A DNA stretch of 64,000 bases from Tulasnella sp. 424 (lineage: Eukaryota; Basidiomycota; Agaricomycetes; Cantharellales; Tulasnellaceae), in assembly GCA_019633425.1 (NCBI GenBank), contig WSUB01000013.1, positions 124,001 through 188,000 on the forward strand, read 5' to 3'. Positions 10,325 through 23,368 of this stretch are shown in pieces. The notes under the pieces were generated by a model that saw only the letters and a list, made by a program, of their open reading frames with translations, searched no databases and was not told the origin of the DNA. Every line of letters begins with the position of its first letter. Within the stretch, counting starts at the first letter, position 1. A program made the position numbers and the translations under genes.

Positions 10325-10410
10325 CGGTGCCGTGCTCGCGTGCTCGGCAGCTGGGTTGTCTATCATTAGTTCGTTTGTGTGGCTGCTTAAGTGAGCTTGG
10401 AAGACACTCT
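10322..10410 (+). pseudogene. Anchor-coding end of the second coiled-coil gene copy
   Basis: One frame reads GLSIISSFVWLLK followed by TGA, matching GLSIVSSFVWLLK at the end of the gene at 7841-8518. It is separated from the rest of its exon by the inverted-repeat element, so this copy is disrupted. The flank after it runs into the WW gene 3' end, as copy I does. Confidence 0.78.
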
Positions 10411-10630
10411 TACTTATGTCACCGCCATGACCTGGACGCAGCTGTAGCGGTAACGCGCGGGGTTGCCTAAGTACTTACTCAAGGCCAATAGGCCGAATCA
10501 CTTAAATGGAGCTCGATGCTCCAAAGCGAATGTTTAGTATCATGACATCGACTAGGTCCTCTAACTATACACAGACGTTATCAAGCAGTGAAAATGACTA
10601 GAATTGCCTGCAACTGAACGGAGACGCAGA

Positions 10631-11512
10631 TTAGAAGTCGCCATCAAACCCGCCTCCGTCCTGGCCATCGTTGTAGCCATCAGCATAGGCGTCTTCCCGA
10701 CTATCATCGAAGGCCTAGAAAGCAATTCCGGACCGATTATTACGAATAACCATTTCACCATAGGCAGAGCTTCACTTACATCTGCAAGCAGCATACCACC
10801 GACCAAACCTCCACCTGCGGCAAGGGCCACGGTACCCATTCCCATTCCACCGCCACTCTTCTGAGCGGGCTGAGCATACATAGGCTGTTGGCCATAATAC
10901 CCTGGGCTTGGGCCTGGGCCGTAGCCACCATAGCCAGGCTGAGGACCGTAGCCACCACCGTAGCTTGGCGTAGACGAACTTGGCCTGCTGCCTCCACCGA
11001 GGAGTTTCCCCAACAATCCTCCGCCACTCTTGCCTGGCCCCCTATCATTACCGTACGATTGCTGTTGCGCGTACTGCTGGGGAGGTGGAGACTGCTGGAA
11101 GTACCCTGGCTGTTGCTGTTGAGGATACTGTCCTCCTTGATTGTATCCTGGGCTGTACCCTTGATTGTACTGGTTGCTTGGTGGAGGGCCTGGAGGGGGA
11201 ACGGGTGGTGGCGCATACGCGTTCTGACCCGGATGCTCCCAAGTGGTTACAGGTGGGGTTGCGGCCGTGTTGACGTAGAACCTGAGCGGCGGGCGGCCAA
11301 AGCGTCGGTCAGGGATCAGTCCCTCGAGTCTATCGGGCGAGATCTAGCGCATCGCACTCACCATGCATCGTAGCTGCCAAGCACCGCGGAAGTAAACCAG
11401 GGTTAGAACAGATTAGACGCCAGATAGACTCGATCGCTCACTTCTTGTCGTATTGGGTGATCCAGCCAGGTGGCAATGGTCGTGAATCAGGGTTCCTTGC
11501 AGCGTTGGACAT
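10631..11512 (-). CDS. WW-domain, proline/glycine/tyrosine-rich protein
   Basis: Four exons (11512-11442, 11373-11362, 11281-10780, 10714-10631) join in frame to 222 residues. The N-terminus PLPPGWITQYDKN, then YDAWFYVNTAATPPVTTWEH, is a WW domain with both tryptophans and the final proline side, expected to bind proline-rich ligands. It is split across a 12-nt microexon (CTACGATGCATG). The middle is rich in Pro, Gln, Gly and Tyr. A Gly/Ala stretch near MGTVALAAGGGLVGGMLLAD could be a weak hydrophobic segment. The end, DAYADGYNDGQDGG, is acidic and typical of small fungal WW proteins with a glycine-zipper-like stretch. Function is unknown. Its last exon is duplicated as a relic at 8735-8819. 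Confidence 0.85.
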
Positions 11513-11856
11513 CGATGCGCAAGAGGTAGCGAAAGGTGGGTGGTTTGAAGGGATGGAGTGGTTGGGATCTGGAGGAGGACCTGTACACCGCGAATCGATT
11601 ATATATAGTCGCAGCTGGGAGCGGGGCTATGCTGCACAAACGCGGACGTGCAGCCCGAGGGAGCTTGGATCCTCGACTAGCGATAATCACGCGGCTGCGG
11701 GTAGACCGGGCTTACATCAGCTTTGCTCACAAGCGATGTTCGCAGTTCGCTCCTTTTTGCTACCGGACAAAGAAGGGGTGATCTGTGCAGGAACAATGCT
11801 ATGATCGGATGACTAGCGATTGGTCAAAATGTATTAATCTACCGACGAAGGGGTGT

Positions 11857-14800
11857 CTACGTGTCGTCGGGCTCTTCGGCGGTGTCGGTCAGAACATTCA
11901 CAACCTCCCTTTGTAGAGTCAAAAGATAAGAGGCAAGAGCTTCGTCAGGTAGCTTCGAGTGATCCAGTGCTTGTGTGAGCTGTGTCTTCAACTGAGGTAG
12001 CATGAGTGAGCACGGAGAGGAGATCAAGCATGGGAGCGGGATTTCAGCACATGTATGCCGAGTTATAATTAGTCAGCGGTGTGCGGCTCAATGCGCCATT
12101 CGCCAACAACATGGATAGAACGTTACCGTTAACATCGCTTTCCGTCGAATTTGCACCTTTGTGCTCTTACTTGCCTCTCTGCGCTCTGCTTCCATCTCCG
12201 AGAGTCGCTCGGCCACGCGCCTGGCTTCGGTCAAGACATCCGGTGGAAGATCAGCGAGTCTGGCCAGCTCCAGACCTGTAGGCTGTTAAGCAAAGATCGT
12301 GTTAGGGAGCCCCAAACTCTAACACACCGTAATGGGGAACGTTATCCGAGAAGCCGTCCATAAGTCTAGTAACAGGGGTGGCAGGTGTTAGGTGTTGCCT
12401 AAATTACGACCCCAGCCTCTCACCTGTATTGAAACCTGAGCTTGAAGCCAGAAGCTTTGGGGTTATTCTGTATCAACCTTGGTCACTACACATCTCCAAT
12501 GCGCGTTGTCCAAGACATACCTGAACCGCCAAATGCAGGCTGAAAGAGCGAATTAGCGCTCGCGTTACCCCACCAACTAATATGAATGCAACTTACTTCA
12601 CAACGGATGGGTAGCGACTCAATGTCGTTGACAAGTCTTGATAGTGCCTAATGCTTCGCGTCAAGATCTCGATCCTGGGTCCCAGTAACCGATGCCTACG
12701 TGGAGAACAATACGAAGGCCTATGGTTGAACTGTCAGCCCGCACATCCGCTATCGGGAATCGATGAGTCGGGCAGTTCAAACCTTGCGGCGAATAAGCTC
12801 TTCAGCAATGGCATGCGATATACCGATACCCTCTTGCGGGGCCGTCCCTCTCCCAAGCTCATCAATGAGTACGAGGGATTTGTCCGTAGCCAGACCTAAA
12901 GGAAGCAACGGGTCGTCAGAGACGTTGTAAGGAGCGGGCGTATTCTTGGATTCGTCCTCAAAATCATAGCAGTAGCGGCCATTTCGTTGGAGAACGTGCT
13001 GAGACTTCGTTCCGGATCGTCATCATTCGACAGACGTGACAGCAGCGCATCGTGCACCCTATGCGTGACGCTTCAGCTTCCAAAAGACGTATGAGAAGAA
13101 CAAAGGCCAAACATACCTGAAGCTCGCGTATTCCGAAGGAACGCTGAAAAAACGCCCAGTGAGCGATCCGCCTTGCATTACGAGCGAAACCTCCAAGACG
13201 TACAAGCACCCGCACATCGCCAACACGGTCATCACGCCAATCTGACGGAGATACGTACTCTTTCCGGACATGCTGCGTCACACCCATCTCGTCAGGTTCT
13301 CCGTTGGGTAGATATAAAAGACAAACATACTTGGGACCGTGAATAATCTGAAACGTCGACGCATCGCAGATGTATGCATCATTTGGTACAAAGACGCCAA
13401 CATCCAGGACCTTCTCGAGAACCGGATGTCGACCTCCTTTGATGGCCAACGTTCCCGTAAATTCGGGCCGGACTGTGGCCGTTTCTCTCGTCAGCATCGA
13501 GTCTCTCGATATCAGCGGAAGTTGCAGCAACCGTAAGTATTGACTGCAGGAGGACTTCGTGAGCTTGAGGAGTCACTGCAGAATTTATGACAATTGAAAG
13601 ACGTACGAATTGATACGTGCGCAAAGGACCAGAGCATATCGAGCAGCGCAATCTGGCAACAGAGGTAAGCACCCCGTCTCAGAGTCCATCCCTTTCGGAT
13701 AGAAACCGACGCGGTACCTACCGCTTCTGAAGCCTTGTAAAGCGCTCCAATGTCATCAATGATCTCCGCAACGAGACCTTGGATAATCCTGAGATAAGCC
13801 CTCGTCAGTTCTCGTGGTATAACCGCAGTAGTTCCCAGCCCAGAACTCTACCTATCACTCATGAGCAGCGTCTCATCCAACGAGTCCTTCATCCTCGAGT
13901 TCCTCTTTTTCTAAGGTCGAACAAAGCAAACAGCCCGAGGAATGATCAAAATTTCGGTTCGGTCTGGATCCCTTTCGTGGACCTTACCAGTTCAAGCGTC
14001 GTAAACTTCCACTTTACTCCCTTGGAGGTAACGTTGATGCAACCCCTCGGCAGCTCTCCTTGCACTTCATCCTTCCGAATCGTCAGCCAAAACCCTCCGG
14101 CGGATTCGATGAAGGTCGGTGTGAACGGCAACTCGTGGTCCGACGCAAGGGATTTGCAGAGGTCGAGGATGTCTCCGACGTTTTCTTTGTACGTCTCACG
14201 AGCGACGTCGAGAAGGCGATCGTAGTTGGCCTGGAATCAAAGAGGGGTCTGGTATGAGCGAACAGCGCGATGTGCCATATCGGGGAACACGGGCCCCGAA
14301 CAGAGGGAAACTCACCCGAACAGCAAAGACCCTCGAATTCAGCGAAGCCAACCCTGCTGAACCCTGATAACAAGAAACATCTCCAGTGCATCAGGAACTG
14401 TTTTTGTTTATTCCATCCACAGGTGAAGAGTTCCCATTACCTTTGCAACGTTCGCATCCTGGTTTAACGTGTTGCCGATCCTCTCGTCAATCTTTGCGAT
14501 GCGTTCGTCGCTGACCATCTCGGCGACGACTTGCAGCAGCTGGCTGCGGCATCCTTGAAGTGCCGCGGCGATGGTCGGTAACGAGCGGATCACGGAGCGT
14601 AGATCTAGCATTTGACGGACGCGGAAGGAAGCTGCTCCAGGGGTTATTGACGCTCGTGATTCTGACGTTGTTAGCTGAAGAGAATGTATATGAGGATATA
14701 TCAATCAATCTGGAGGTCCTTTAAAGGAGCGCCAGGGAGAAACGCGTTAACATACCGAAGCGACTAGCTTGTCCAAATCAATCTTCTTCAACGTCTTCAA

Positions 14801-16230
14801 AGAGTCCTTGATCGAAGTATATTTCTCTTCCGTATTAATTAGCTCTGCATGTAAAGTCAGTCCAAGGATTCCGTCAGCTTTCTCGTAGATTTGAGAAACA
14901 CGACCCATACCTTCAACAGCATCCAACCTTGCGTCAATCGAACTTTGAACCGTGATCGGAGCGAGGATGTTAACACGTAACAGCCGAGTAGCCATAGGCG
15001 TAAAACAATGGTTCAGCAATCTAAGAAGAACAGGCCAAAAGAAAAAAAATCGTTAGCCGTCTGTTCCTTCACCAAGCATCTCCTTGTGTCCGTACCCGAA
15101 CAACGAATGCGAACTCCTCTTACTCAGCCGATTCCCGACGAGCTCGAGGTTCACGGCAGTATCCGTGTCAATCATCATTGTACCTAGAAGAGCAGTTCCG
15201 CAGTGGTAAAGGCGCACTCTTCGGTAGCGCTATTAACATTACGGAAACCTGCTCACCTTCAACACCTCGATACTTGATCCTCAACGACTGAGTCGCAAAT
15301 ATGACGTTCAACCTCGACTCGGTGTACTTGAACAACGCCGAAGCAGCCGAAAGCGCGTAGTACCTTTTCCAATACATACGTTCACGGGTAAGCAGGGATC
15401 AACGAAAAAGAACCGAAAGCCCAAGCCCTTAAGACTCAACTTGTTCCCCAAAGCCAACAACGTCCCCGCCCGCTCATCATCGTTCACGACCAGCTGCGTC
15501 ACAAAGTCCTTCCCAGCGGAATCGTTGAAATACTTCCTGCCGACGGTTTCGAACGCGACGTCTTCGAATTCCTCTTGGAGGCATTGGAGGAGCAAGGACG
15601 GCTGGTGCTGCTTCTTTTTCGGGTTCGACGAACCAGGGGCAGCAGCAGATAGGGATGAGGAACCCGCGTTGAACGTATCGGGAATGATGATTACGGCTGG
15701 ATAGTGCAAATGGATGTGATGGATGGTCTTGACGTAGGTTTGACAGTCAGCGAGCTGCAAAAACCAGAAGAAAAAAGAAAGGGTGACGAAGTTTGCGCGC
15801 GCAATTAGCGAAAACATTAGAAGCCAAAGGGGTGGCGTGAAGGAAGATTGCGCCAAACGTCAAAACGTATTACGAACCTGAATGAGAAGAGCGTTCCCCG
15901 TCTCCCGATCCAGAGCGGCAATACCAACTTCCCTTGAAATACCTTTTTATCAAACCCGCAGCGCACGCCGGGCGGATCAAAGGGAAAAGGGCAACATGGA
16001 AGAAGGGGTCATGATAAACGAACAAGTCAGTCCTCCCATTAACCAACTTGCCGGGCCTCTGCCTCACCTCGTCCTTCGATAACAGAAACAACCCAATCAC
16101 CCGTACACGCCGCTTCCCTGTTGGAAGCCGCCGTCGGAGGACGAGCACTCGGTGGCCGAGGAGGGAGACCTGACGCGGTGGATTGCGGGCGGACGATCGT
16201 AGTTGAACTGGTTGATGGTCGCGTCGGCAT
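11857..16230 (-). CDS. MSH4: MutS homolog MSH4, meiosis-specific
   Basis: MSH4 partners MSH5 as a clamp on recombination intermediates to promote crossovers; it lacks mismatch repair activity. The N-terminus has [10 protein letters not shown] followed by [14 protein letters not shown] and [20 protein letters not shown], which fits MSH4 rather than the mismatch-binding domain of MSH2/3/6. The ATPase carries the Walker A block [16 protein letters not shown] split by an intron, [30 protein letters not shown] and Walker [13 protein letters not shown], then FSTHYQDLS. The C-terminus is [19 protein letters not shown], then an acidic end. About 20 small exons were followed, among them 16230-16068, 15942-15879, 15754-15441, 15363-15257 and 15183-15096. 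A 20-nt exon encodes AFVLFS. One junction near 12955 has no canonical donor in frame (see findings). Confidence 0.88.
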
Positions 16231-17052
16231 TTTGTCTATCTTATCGTCAAATGTCCGAGGCTTTAGACACAAACGTGCGGAGAGAGAGGAGATACGACGA
16301 GCTAAGTGTAGCGTAGCTGGAGTTTAAAAGAGACCTTGACTTGTAGGGCCACAAAGCGACTTCGTGGACGACGGTGAAAAGAGGGTGATGGCGGGAAAAA
16401 AACAGGCCTTAATTCTTTCCCGAACAAGCAACACCCGCACACCCTGGCCCTCAATTTGCGAGACCACCCAAAGTGGAAAAATGCCGACAAACCAGGAAAA
16501 AACACGATTCTTTTGAAGAAAGAATATATGATCTTAATTTACAGAAAGAGAGAGAGAGACAGATAGAAGAAAAAAGAGAAGAAGAGACGGGCGATCATTA
16601 TGGGAGGCGGAAAAGCATGGAGGAATGGTAAAGGCGAAAAAGGACATCCATACGACAGGATGAGGGACCAGGGGAGGGGAAGGAGTAAGTACTAGTGTCC
16701 GGACAAGGGGGGTACAGAACTAGATGTAACCAAAAGAAGAAAAGGTGGAGGGTTAGGATGAAGTAGTTACGGAGCTGCGTATGGTGGGGACCTGAGGGCT
16801 ACACAAACTATGCAAAAAAGGGTAAGAAAGAAAGAAACTAAATCGAAGAAGCAGGCGAGCGATTTAGGGAGGAGAGGGTGGGGGGCAATAAGGGAAACGA
16901 AATGTACAAAACGCGCGAGAGAGAAGGGGGGGAAACGTCCTGTAACGGCGGGTTCTGAAGGGGTGTAATGTAGAAAAGAGGAAAGGATTTGATTGTGTTT
17001 TCGAGTTGGAGGAGTGGGTTGCAGCCTTTTCGCGATTTCAGCGGAGGGACAT
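16231..17052. other. Intergenic, purine-rich stretch
   Basis: It lies between MSH4 5' end and the HMG-box gene 3' end. The plus strand from 16500 to 16990 is unusually rich in A and G (repeated gaga, gaaga and gggag runs). It is probably the HMG gene 3' UTR plus the MSH4 promoter. I see no gene. Confidence 0.5.
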
Positions 17053-18503
17053 TCAGACAGTTGCGATGGGAGGCATGGTCATCTGCTGAGTCTTGTACTT
17101 CTTCATCGGAGGCTCGTCCACTTCCTCTTCTTCCTCATCCTCGTCCTCATCTTCCTCATCCTGCTGCTGATGCCGCTGATGATGCCGCTGATGATGCTGC
17201 TGAGGAGGCGGATAATGCCGTGCCGCACCACCCACATGCGCATGAGCATGCGCCTGATGATGGTGATGAGCGTGATGCGGGATCGGCGCCGCTCTCTGAT
17301 CATCCTCGCTCTCCTCGTCCTCGGATTCCTCATCCTCGCTGCTCTGATGCGAATGCGACGACGTCGGCGTCATCCCTCCGTTCAGTGGGGCCATGAGCGA
17401 CGGGTGGTGCGCGTTTGCGGACGGGACGCGTAACGTGGTCGTTGGAGGTGGGACGATCGAGGCCGTGGTGGTCGTTGGAGAGGCGGCGTTGGACCCGCCG
17501 TGCGCCATGTCGTACGCTTTCTTTTGGACGGTGTATACGGCTTTGCCTTTATCGACGATATCTTGGTATCTCTGTTTCCCCCACAAAAGATACGATCAGC
17601 AAAACCACCCCATAAAACAAAGACCACCCAAATGTGCAACGTACCTGCTTCTCAACGGGATCCAAATTCTGCCAAGCCTTTGCGATCTCCGGTAAAAGCT
17701 CCCTATAGCTCAACTCTGGATGCTCCTCCCTAAATTTAGCTCGAACTTCGTTCTGATACAAAATGTACGCTGATGCGGGCCGCTTGGGGGCGTTGGGATC
17801 TCTAGGTTCGCGTTTCTTGCGCTTCTTCTTCCCATCATCGTCGACGAGCGAAGCAGCACCCGGTCCCTCGGATGCTCGACTGCGTTTCTTGGAGGGTGCG
17901 GCACTCGCAGCTCCGATGGCGGATGGAACCGGACCGAGCGTTGGAGAACCGTCGGACGAAGGTGAGGCGCCGTTGGAGCTCGTCGTCGCTGTCCCGAGTG
18001 CATGGTGGTGATGCTGGTGGTGGGCGGTGGAAGTGGACGGTGCGGGGAGCGGGAGCACGGAGGACGAGGTGGAGGACGAGGACGCTGCTGCGGTGGTGAG
18101 GAGACGAGCGAATTCCTGGTTTCGTTGTTGGAAAGCGGTCTTGGTTTCGTTTGGGATGGATGGGTCTGCCATCAGGTTCGCCATGGTCTCGGCTTCTTGG
18201 GCTGCTCGACGCATCGTTGCTGCCAAGTCGGTGAAGGCATTGACCAACTGCATAGCGAGAGAGAGGAGGTCAGCAAAAAAATGGTCGGCGAGTAGCGAGA
18301 CGATGGCGGGTTGGGGTGTGTGCCAGTCGGGGGCCAAAGCAGTTTGTTTTGGAATTTCCAAATGGGACCGCGAATTGGACGTTTGACTGGAAAAAGCCAC
18401 ACACACCCCGACTTGTGCACCGACGACGAAGACGACTACGAACCTGCTGCTTTTGCTGTTCAAGGACGCTCATGGTGAGTGGTGCGGAATCTTTCTTTGC
18501 CAT
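17053..18503 (-). CDS. HMG-box chromatin protein
   Basis: Three exons (18503-18444, 18247-17645, 17571-17053) give 393 residues. An N-terminal helical segment (LVNAFTDLAATMRRAAQEAE) is followed by a Ser/Thr/Ala linker and a basic patch (KKKRKKREPR) that may be a nuclear signal. Directly after it comes an HMG box of about 70 residues: DPNAPKRPASAYILYQNEV through ELLPEIAKAWQNLDPVEKQ, then YQDIVDKGKAVY, broken by one intron. This box bends or binds DNA without strict sequence choice. The C-terminus has TTT/PPP-rich spacers, an acidic EDEESEDEESED run, a His-rich stretch and a long Asp/Glu run, followed by a short basic PPMKKYKTQ. It resembles NHP6/HMO1-like or NHP10-like proteins, but I cannot choose between them. 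Confidence 0.85.
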
Positions 18504-20355
18504 AGCGTGGCGGAAGGGGAATGGGAGAGACGGTATGGGGGGCTCCGAAGGCGACCGCAGGGGGGAAGGGAGGGGGAAAGCGCGAAGGGGAAGAAAAATG
18601 CCTAAGGACGAGTGAAGTTGAATTTGTTGAGCGAAGAGGGGAGGGGGGAGGGACCTTAAGTAAAGGCCGTATGGATAATAAGGGATGGCTTCTTATTGAG
18701 GGGGGAGAAAAAAAGAGTTTGATGATAGAAAAAAGTTTTCCGGCTGGTGTGTTTTTCATTATCATAAAATATTTATAACCCCGCTCTTTTTTTTGAAGGT
18801 AAATAAATAGGAAGAAGCGAAAAGGAAACAAGGTACGTTATCCTTTTTTCAACAAAGTCACCTAACCCCTAATTTGTCTTACTCATAATAATAATAATTC
18901 GCCTTTCTACTTGGACCGGTCATCCACACACAACTAACATCCATCCACTCTGTAACCGACTGCCAGGTCCCTCTCCCTTCCGCGTCTCCCGGCTTCTTTC
19001 AGCATCGTAACCAAGTCACTCCCCCCCCCCCCTCCCTCAAAAAGCAGCTTCTCCCATTCTGCCACTCACTCAGAAAAAAGCGTACTAATGTCCCATACAT
19101 GGTAATCACCTCTCCTCGCCACCCCTCCGCCCAAAAAAGAAACGGAAAAGAGCGAGAGGAGCGCCTCCATCAGCTCCCACGTCAACTCGCCACTTGCACT
19201 CATCTGACCAGCGCCACTGAGCGACTCTAACAGCATGGATGGCGTACGTACGCCTTTTCATATTTTTTTGTTTGTACTCTCTTTTGGGATCCGTAGCCCT
19301 TCCATAATGCCGTGCGTCTCATCACCCCTGGGGGGAATGGCATCCTTTCATGGGGGTGCCAGCGAGGTGAACAAAAGAGGGGGGGGGACATATGAAAGCG
19401 AGCATGAGAACGGATGCAAAATTATAATCGAACGAGTGATGCGGATCAAAGAAAAGTCGAAACAAAAAGGACAAATGAGCGAAGCACACGTCGTCTCTCC
19501 TCACGCACTCCTTACTTCCATTCCACTCTAGTCTAGCACACAAAAGAACACTCTTCCCTTTTGGTTCTTAATACAATTAGCGTCGTCGTCTCTATACTAC
19601 GTACAGACACTAAATCTTCGCGTCATCTCTAATCAACAACAGAATCTTCCCGTTGGGTCGCTCTTCTTCTTTTCACTTTGAAGGGAGGGGGTGCATCACG
19701 ATGGATCAAGGTTGTCGGCTAATACCATCCCACATGACAAAAAAGTAGTGCGACAACCCTCATCGATATCGTAAACCCGAAAAGTTAAGCACAAGACACA
19801 CACACCACTCTTCGGTAACAGATCAATTATCTTCTCTCTCTTCCCCACCCCGCAATTACCTTTCCCCCCCCCCCCAGTAACCCACACTCACACTACTTAT
19901 CACGAGTCCTTTTGAAATAGCCCCCAACGTGATCACACTACTTACTAGCACCTCATTGCACCCATGGACCTAATTGTAATTGTAATATCCACGATCATGG
20001 TCACTCTCCCTGTAAGGCACCGTTCAATTTACCCGGGATTACTAAACCCCCCTCCTTCGCTGGCACACTTCGAAAGACCCCAACCAACCAACCAACCAAA
20101 CACAGTGTGAATAAGTTAACCCGCCAAAAAGGAACCCAATTATAAGCTAGTCTCGTCCATTGGGAGTAGTCAAATCAAAAATTCGCAACCAACCCGGGCC
20201 GCACGCTAATCGATGCATGCATATAGCTACCTTGTAGGGAGATCCTAACATACGGAGGGGAAAAGTACTCATAGAAAGCGAGGAACAGAAAACGGAAAAA
20301 GCGACGACGAACACGGAAAAGAGAAAAGAAAAAAAGAACACTTGCCTAGTAAAAA
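18504..20355. other. Long intergenic region with homopolymer tracts
   Basis: No coding exon is evident. It contains pyrimidine-rich sequence, a run of 12 C at 19021-19032, a G run near 19380 and a C run near 19865. It includes the HMG gene 5' flank and the CDC14 3' flank. Nothing else was recognised. Confidence 0.5.
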
Positions 20356-23300
20356 TCATATAATAACATCCGCATTGCTGAAACTACTCCTCCTCCGCCT
20401 CACGCTCCTCAACAACGGCCTCTCCCCTTTCTCCTTCATCCCACCTTTATCCAAAATCGCCCCAGCAGCCTCCCCACTCATCCACGCATCAGGATCCATC
20501 TCGGTGCTGATATCCTTCCCAATCGACGGCGATCCACCACCACCAGGCGAAGACGTCGACACCACGCTCCCGATCGAACCCGCGCTCCCTCTCCGTCCCT
20601 TCTTCGCAGCTGCAACCGCTCCACGCGTAGCGGGTTTCGAAGAAGCGCCAGGGACTTGCAACGTAGCCGTGGTGGTGTCGCTGTACGAATGTAATGGACC
20701 TCCACCGTTTGGTAATACCGGAGTAGTAGTCCTGGTGGTACCAGTCACGCCAGCAGCACCGTACCCGCGTTTCGACGGGATCAACGACGACGTTGGAACG
20801 GGTAACCTCGAACCCGGTATCGGCTGCGGTGAACCTGGTGAAGGTGATACGGGTCTTGCCGCTCGTCGGGTTCCCAGAGCCGAGGGAGGGCGCATGCGCG
20901 AAGCAGATGCGGAAGCTGTCGTCGTGCTCGCTGCTAGTCGAGGGATCTATGATAGAAAGAGACCCAAATTTAAGCAATCAGTTTCATCCCTGAAACTTTT
21001 GTCCATGGATTGAGCCCCTTACCTTGTACGAAGGATTCGTCGTCCCCGTTGTCGGGGCACCCGCACCCGTCCCAGCTGCAGCCTTTGCCTTTGCAGCAGC
21101 AGTCGCACCTCTCGCCTTCAACGCAGCAGCATGCCCAGTAGCCGCACCGCCAGTAGTAGTAGTCTTCGCCGTCGACGCAGCGGTCTGAGTCCTCGTACTC
21201 GCTCGAGTCGTTCTCGTCGTCCTCTCCGATGAAGGTGCCTGTCGCACAGGTCTGGGCTGAGCTGCCCTCCCCCTCGTCGCAGTACCACCTCCCTTGACTG
21301 GCGACGGTGGTGGTCCAGCATTCACGATTCCCAAAGCACCCAACGAATCCTTTGCCTCCTCCGCGTTGGCCATCTTTTCATCCTCCGTTTCATCGTCGTC
21401 CCCTAACAAGTCGGGCGCGTTGATGTGCGCGTAGTTTTCGGCATCGGCTTCGTCTAATTCCATCGCAGCAAGCACACGTTGCGTTTTGGGCGTCTTTCGC
21501 GGTTGACCCGGTGGAGGACCTTGCGTGACGTCCAATGGTGGCGGAGGACCGTTGGGCTCTGATTCCGATGCAGCAGCGGCCGCGGCAGCAACTCGTTCTC
21601 TCGGCGGTGGAGTAACAGGGTGCTCCTGCTCCTTTCTTAGCCTCTTCTGGCCCGCTTTTGGTGTAGTTGGCGCCTCGTCCACAACAGCAGGCGCCGGGCG
21701 AGACGCAGCAGCCAACGCGAGTTCGTCCTCCGACGGCGGTGTGATAGCACCCATCCGGCTAACACCCCTCGCCGCCTCAGTTTCCTGCTGCTTCCGGTAT
21801 TCATCCACTGCCGCCCATTTGGCCCACTCTAATTGTCGCGTGTACATGTATTGCTGTGTCAATGACGAAATCGTGTTGAGTGGCTTTTTACGTCTACAGT
21901 TTTTGGGAGGAAGCAATCGCTGAGGTGAAGACTCACCTGTTGGGGACCAACCACGCAGCCAGGGCGCACGATTCGCATGAATGCAATCGCTTCGTTTGCA
22001 GTGAAGCCATACTTGTAGATCAGATACGCTGGAAGCAGAAGAGATGTCAACGAACAAGAAAATCGCCCCGAGGCCGAACGACATCCGCACCTCCGATAAG
22101 GGTTCCAGTTCTTCCCAGTCCAGCCTTGCAATGTACAGCCACCACGCCACCAGCGTCAATCGCTCGGTCGGACAGGTCGATGAACTTGCGCACAATCTCG
22201 TCTGTCGGGTTGGTGCCATCGTCGAAATAAAGTTCGACGTGTTCGAATCCTTTCTCGTGGAACGTGTTCTTGTCGTATAGCGGGTTGTTCAGTCGCACGA
22301 TCACCTTGATCCCTCGTTCCGAGAAGTAGTCAAGGCAGTTAAGGAAGGGCGTTGGAAGCTTCTTTTGTAGCGAGCTGGATGAACTGGATGTTGAAGGTTG
22401 AGAGCCTGCTCGGCCTTGCGATTGAGGTTGAGTGCTCCCCGCCCTGCTCCCGTTGGGCTGTTGTTGGTTGGGGCCGCCGTTCTTCATCCACACCGTGTCC
22501 ACTGGACTTGCGAAAGCAATAAAATGTGGAGTTATCCAGTTCCAGTCTCCGTTCTCGACTTTTTCGTAGTATTCATAATCTTCGAGCGAGAATTCGTTCA
22601 GGTCGCAGAGGCCAAACTGCGTGGCTTTCCAGAACCCATACAAGCAGTCTTGTATACTCAGGTTGAAATCGGATCGACCACGGCCTGCATCTCTGAAGGG
22701 CATGAACTCTGTCTCTGCGATGGGATGGAATGCCTCCCATGGCTGGCGGCGCTGGACGATTTGCTGCACCACCAAAACACTAAGCCATTTAGTCGTGTGA
22801 GAGGAGGAAAACTGACATACCACAAAAAGAGCCATGAGAAGAGCTGCGTTAGCTTTCCGTCGTGGGTCATTAGATGAGTACAGACATAGTCGAGTGTGCT
22901 TGATCTCCTTGTCCTGGGCAGCGAATTAGCCACTTAGCCTTCGCCGAACAAAGAACGAGGATATGGGGGCGGCACATACTTCTAGTAACTCGTGTATCAG
23001 TATACATGCCTTGTACACTTGCCCCAGGTTCAATGGTCCCCAATCCTCAAAGAACGACATATAGGGGAGATCATCGTCGATAGTGAACCAGTAGTAAGGA
23101 GCTTCTTCATCAGGTATCACAACACCGCTGTGAAACCGGGTCTTGGATCGGACTTTTGGATGTAATTGTACTTTAGGGCTATTTAACAGGTTTGCTGGGG
23201 GTGGCGGATGAGGGAAAGTCGTAAAGTACAGCCTGGAGGACGGAGGGACGAGTTAAGGTTGAAGGTTGTTTACCGCTGGCGCAAGGCCAGGGTTGCAGTC

Positions 23301-23368
23301 GAAAGAGGCACTAACCGGTCGCTAAATTGTATTAATGGCTCCGGAGTCAGATTCAGAGCCGGTGGCAT
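20356..23368 (-). CDS. CDC14: Dual-specificity phosphatase CDC14
   Basis: CDC14 reverses CDK phosphorylation to drive mitotic exit, septation and nucleolar segregation. Seven exons (23368-23316, 23232-22980, 22913-22821, 22763-22091, 22028-21938/7, 21853-21023, 20946-20356) give about 861 residues. The N-terminal domain includes YWFTIDDDLPYMSFFEDWGPLNLG. The catalytic domain has RGIKVIVRLNNPLYDKNTF, ELYFDDGTNPTD (general acid Asp) and the signature VAVHCKAGLGRTGTLIGAYL with the nucleophilic Cys and P-loop Arg, then MRIVRPGCVVGPQQQYM. A long low-complexity tail follows, rich in Ala, Thr, Pro and basic residues, with GSIGSV near its end; such tails carry localisation and regulatory sites. A Ser/Gln-rich insert lies inside the N-terminal half of the catalytic region. 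Confidence 0.93.

Noticed and set aside
16500..16990. Purine-rich tract as a possible structural or CRISPR-like repeat
   Set aside because: No regular unit or spacer pattern; CRISPR is not expected in a eukaryote.
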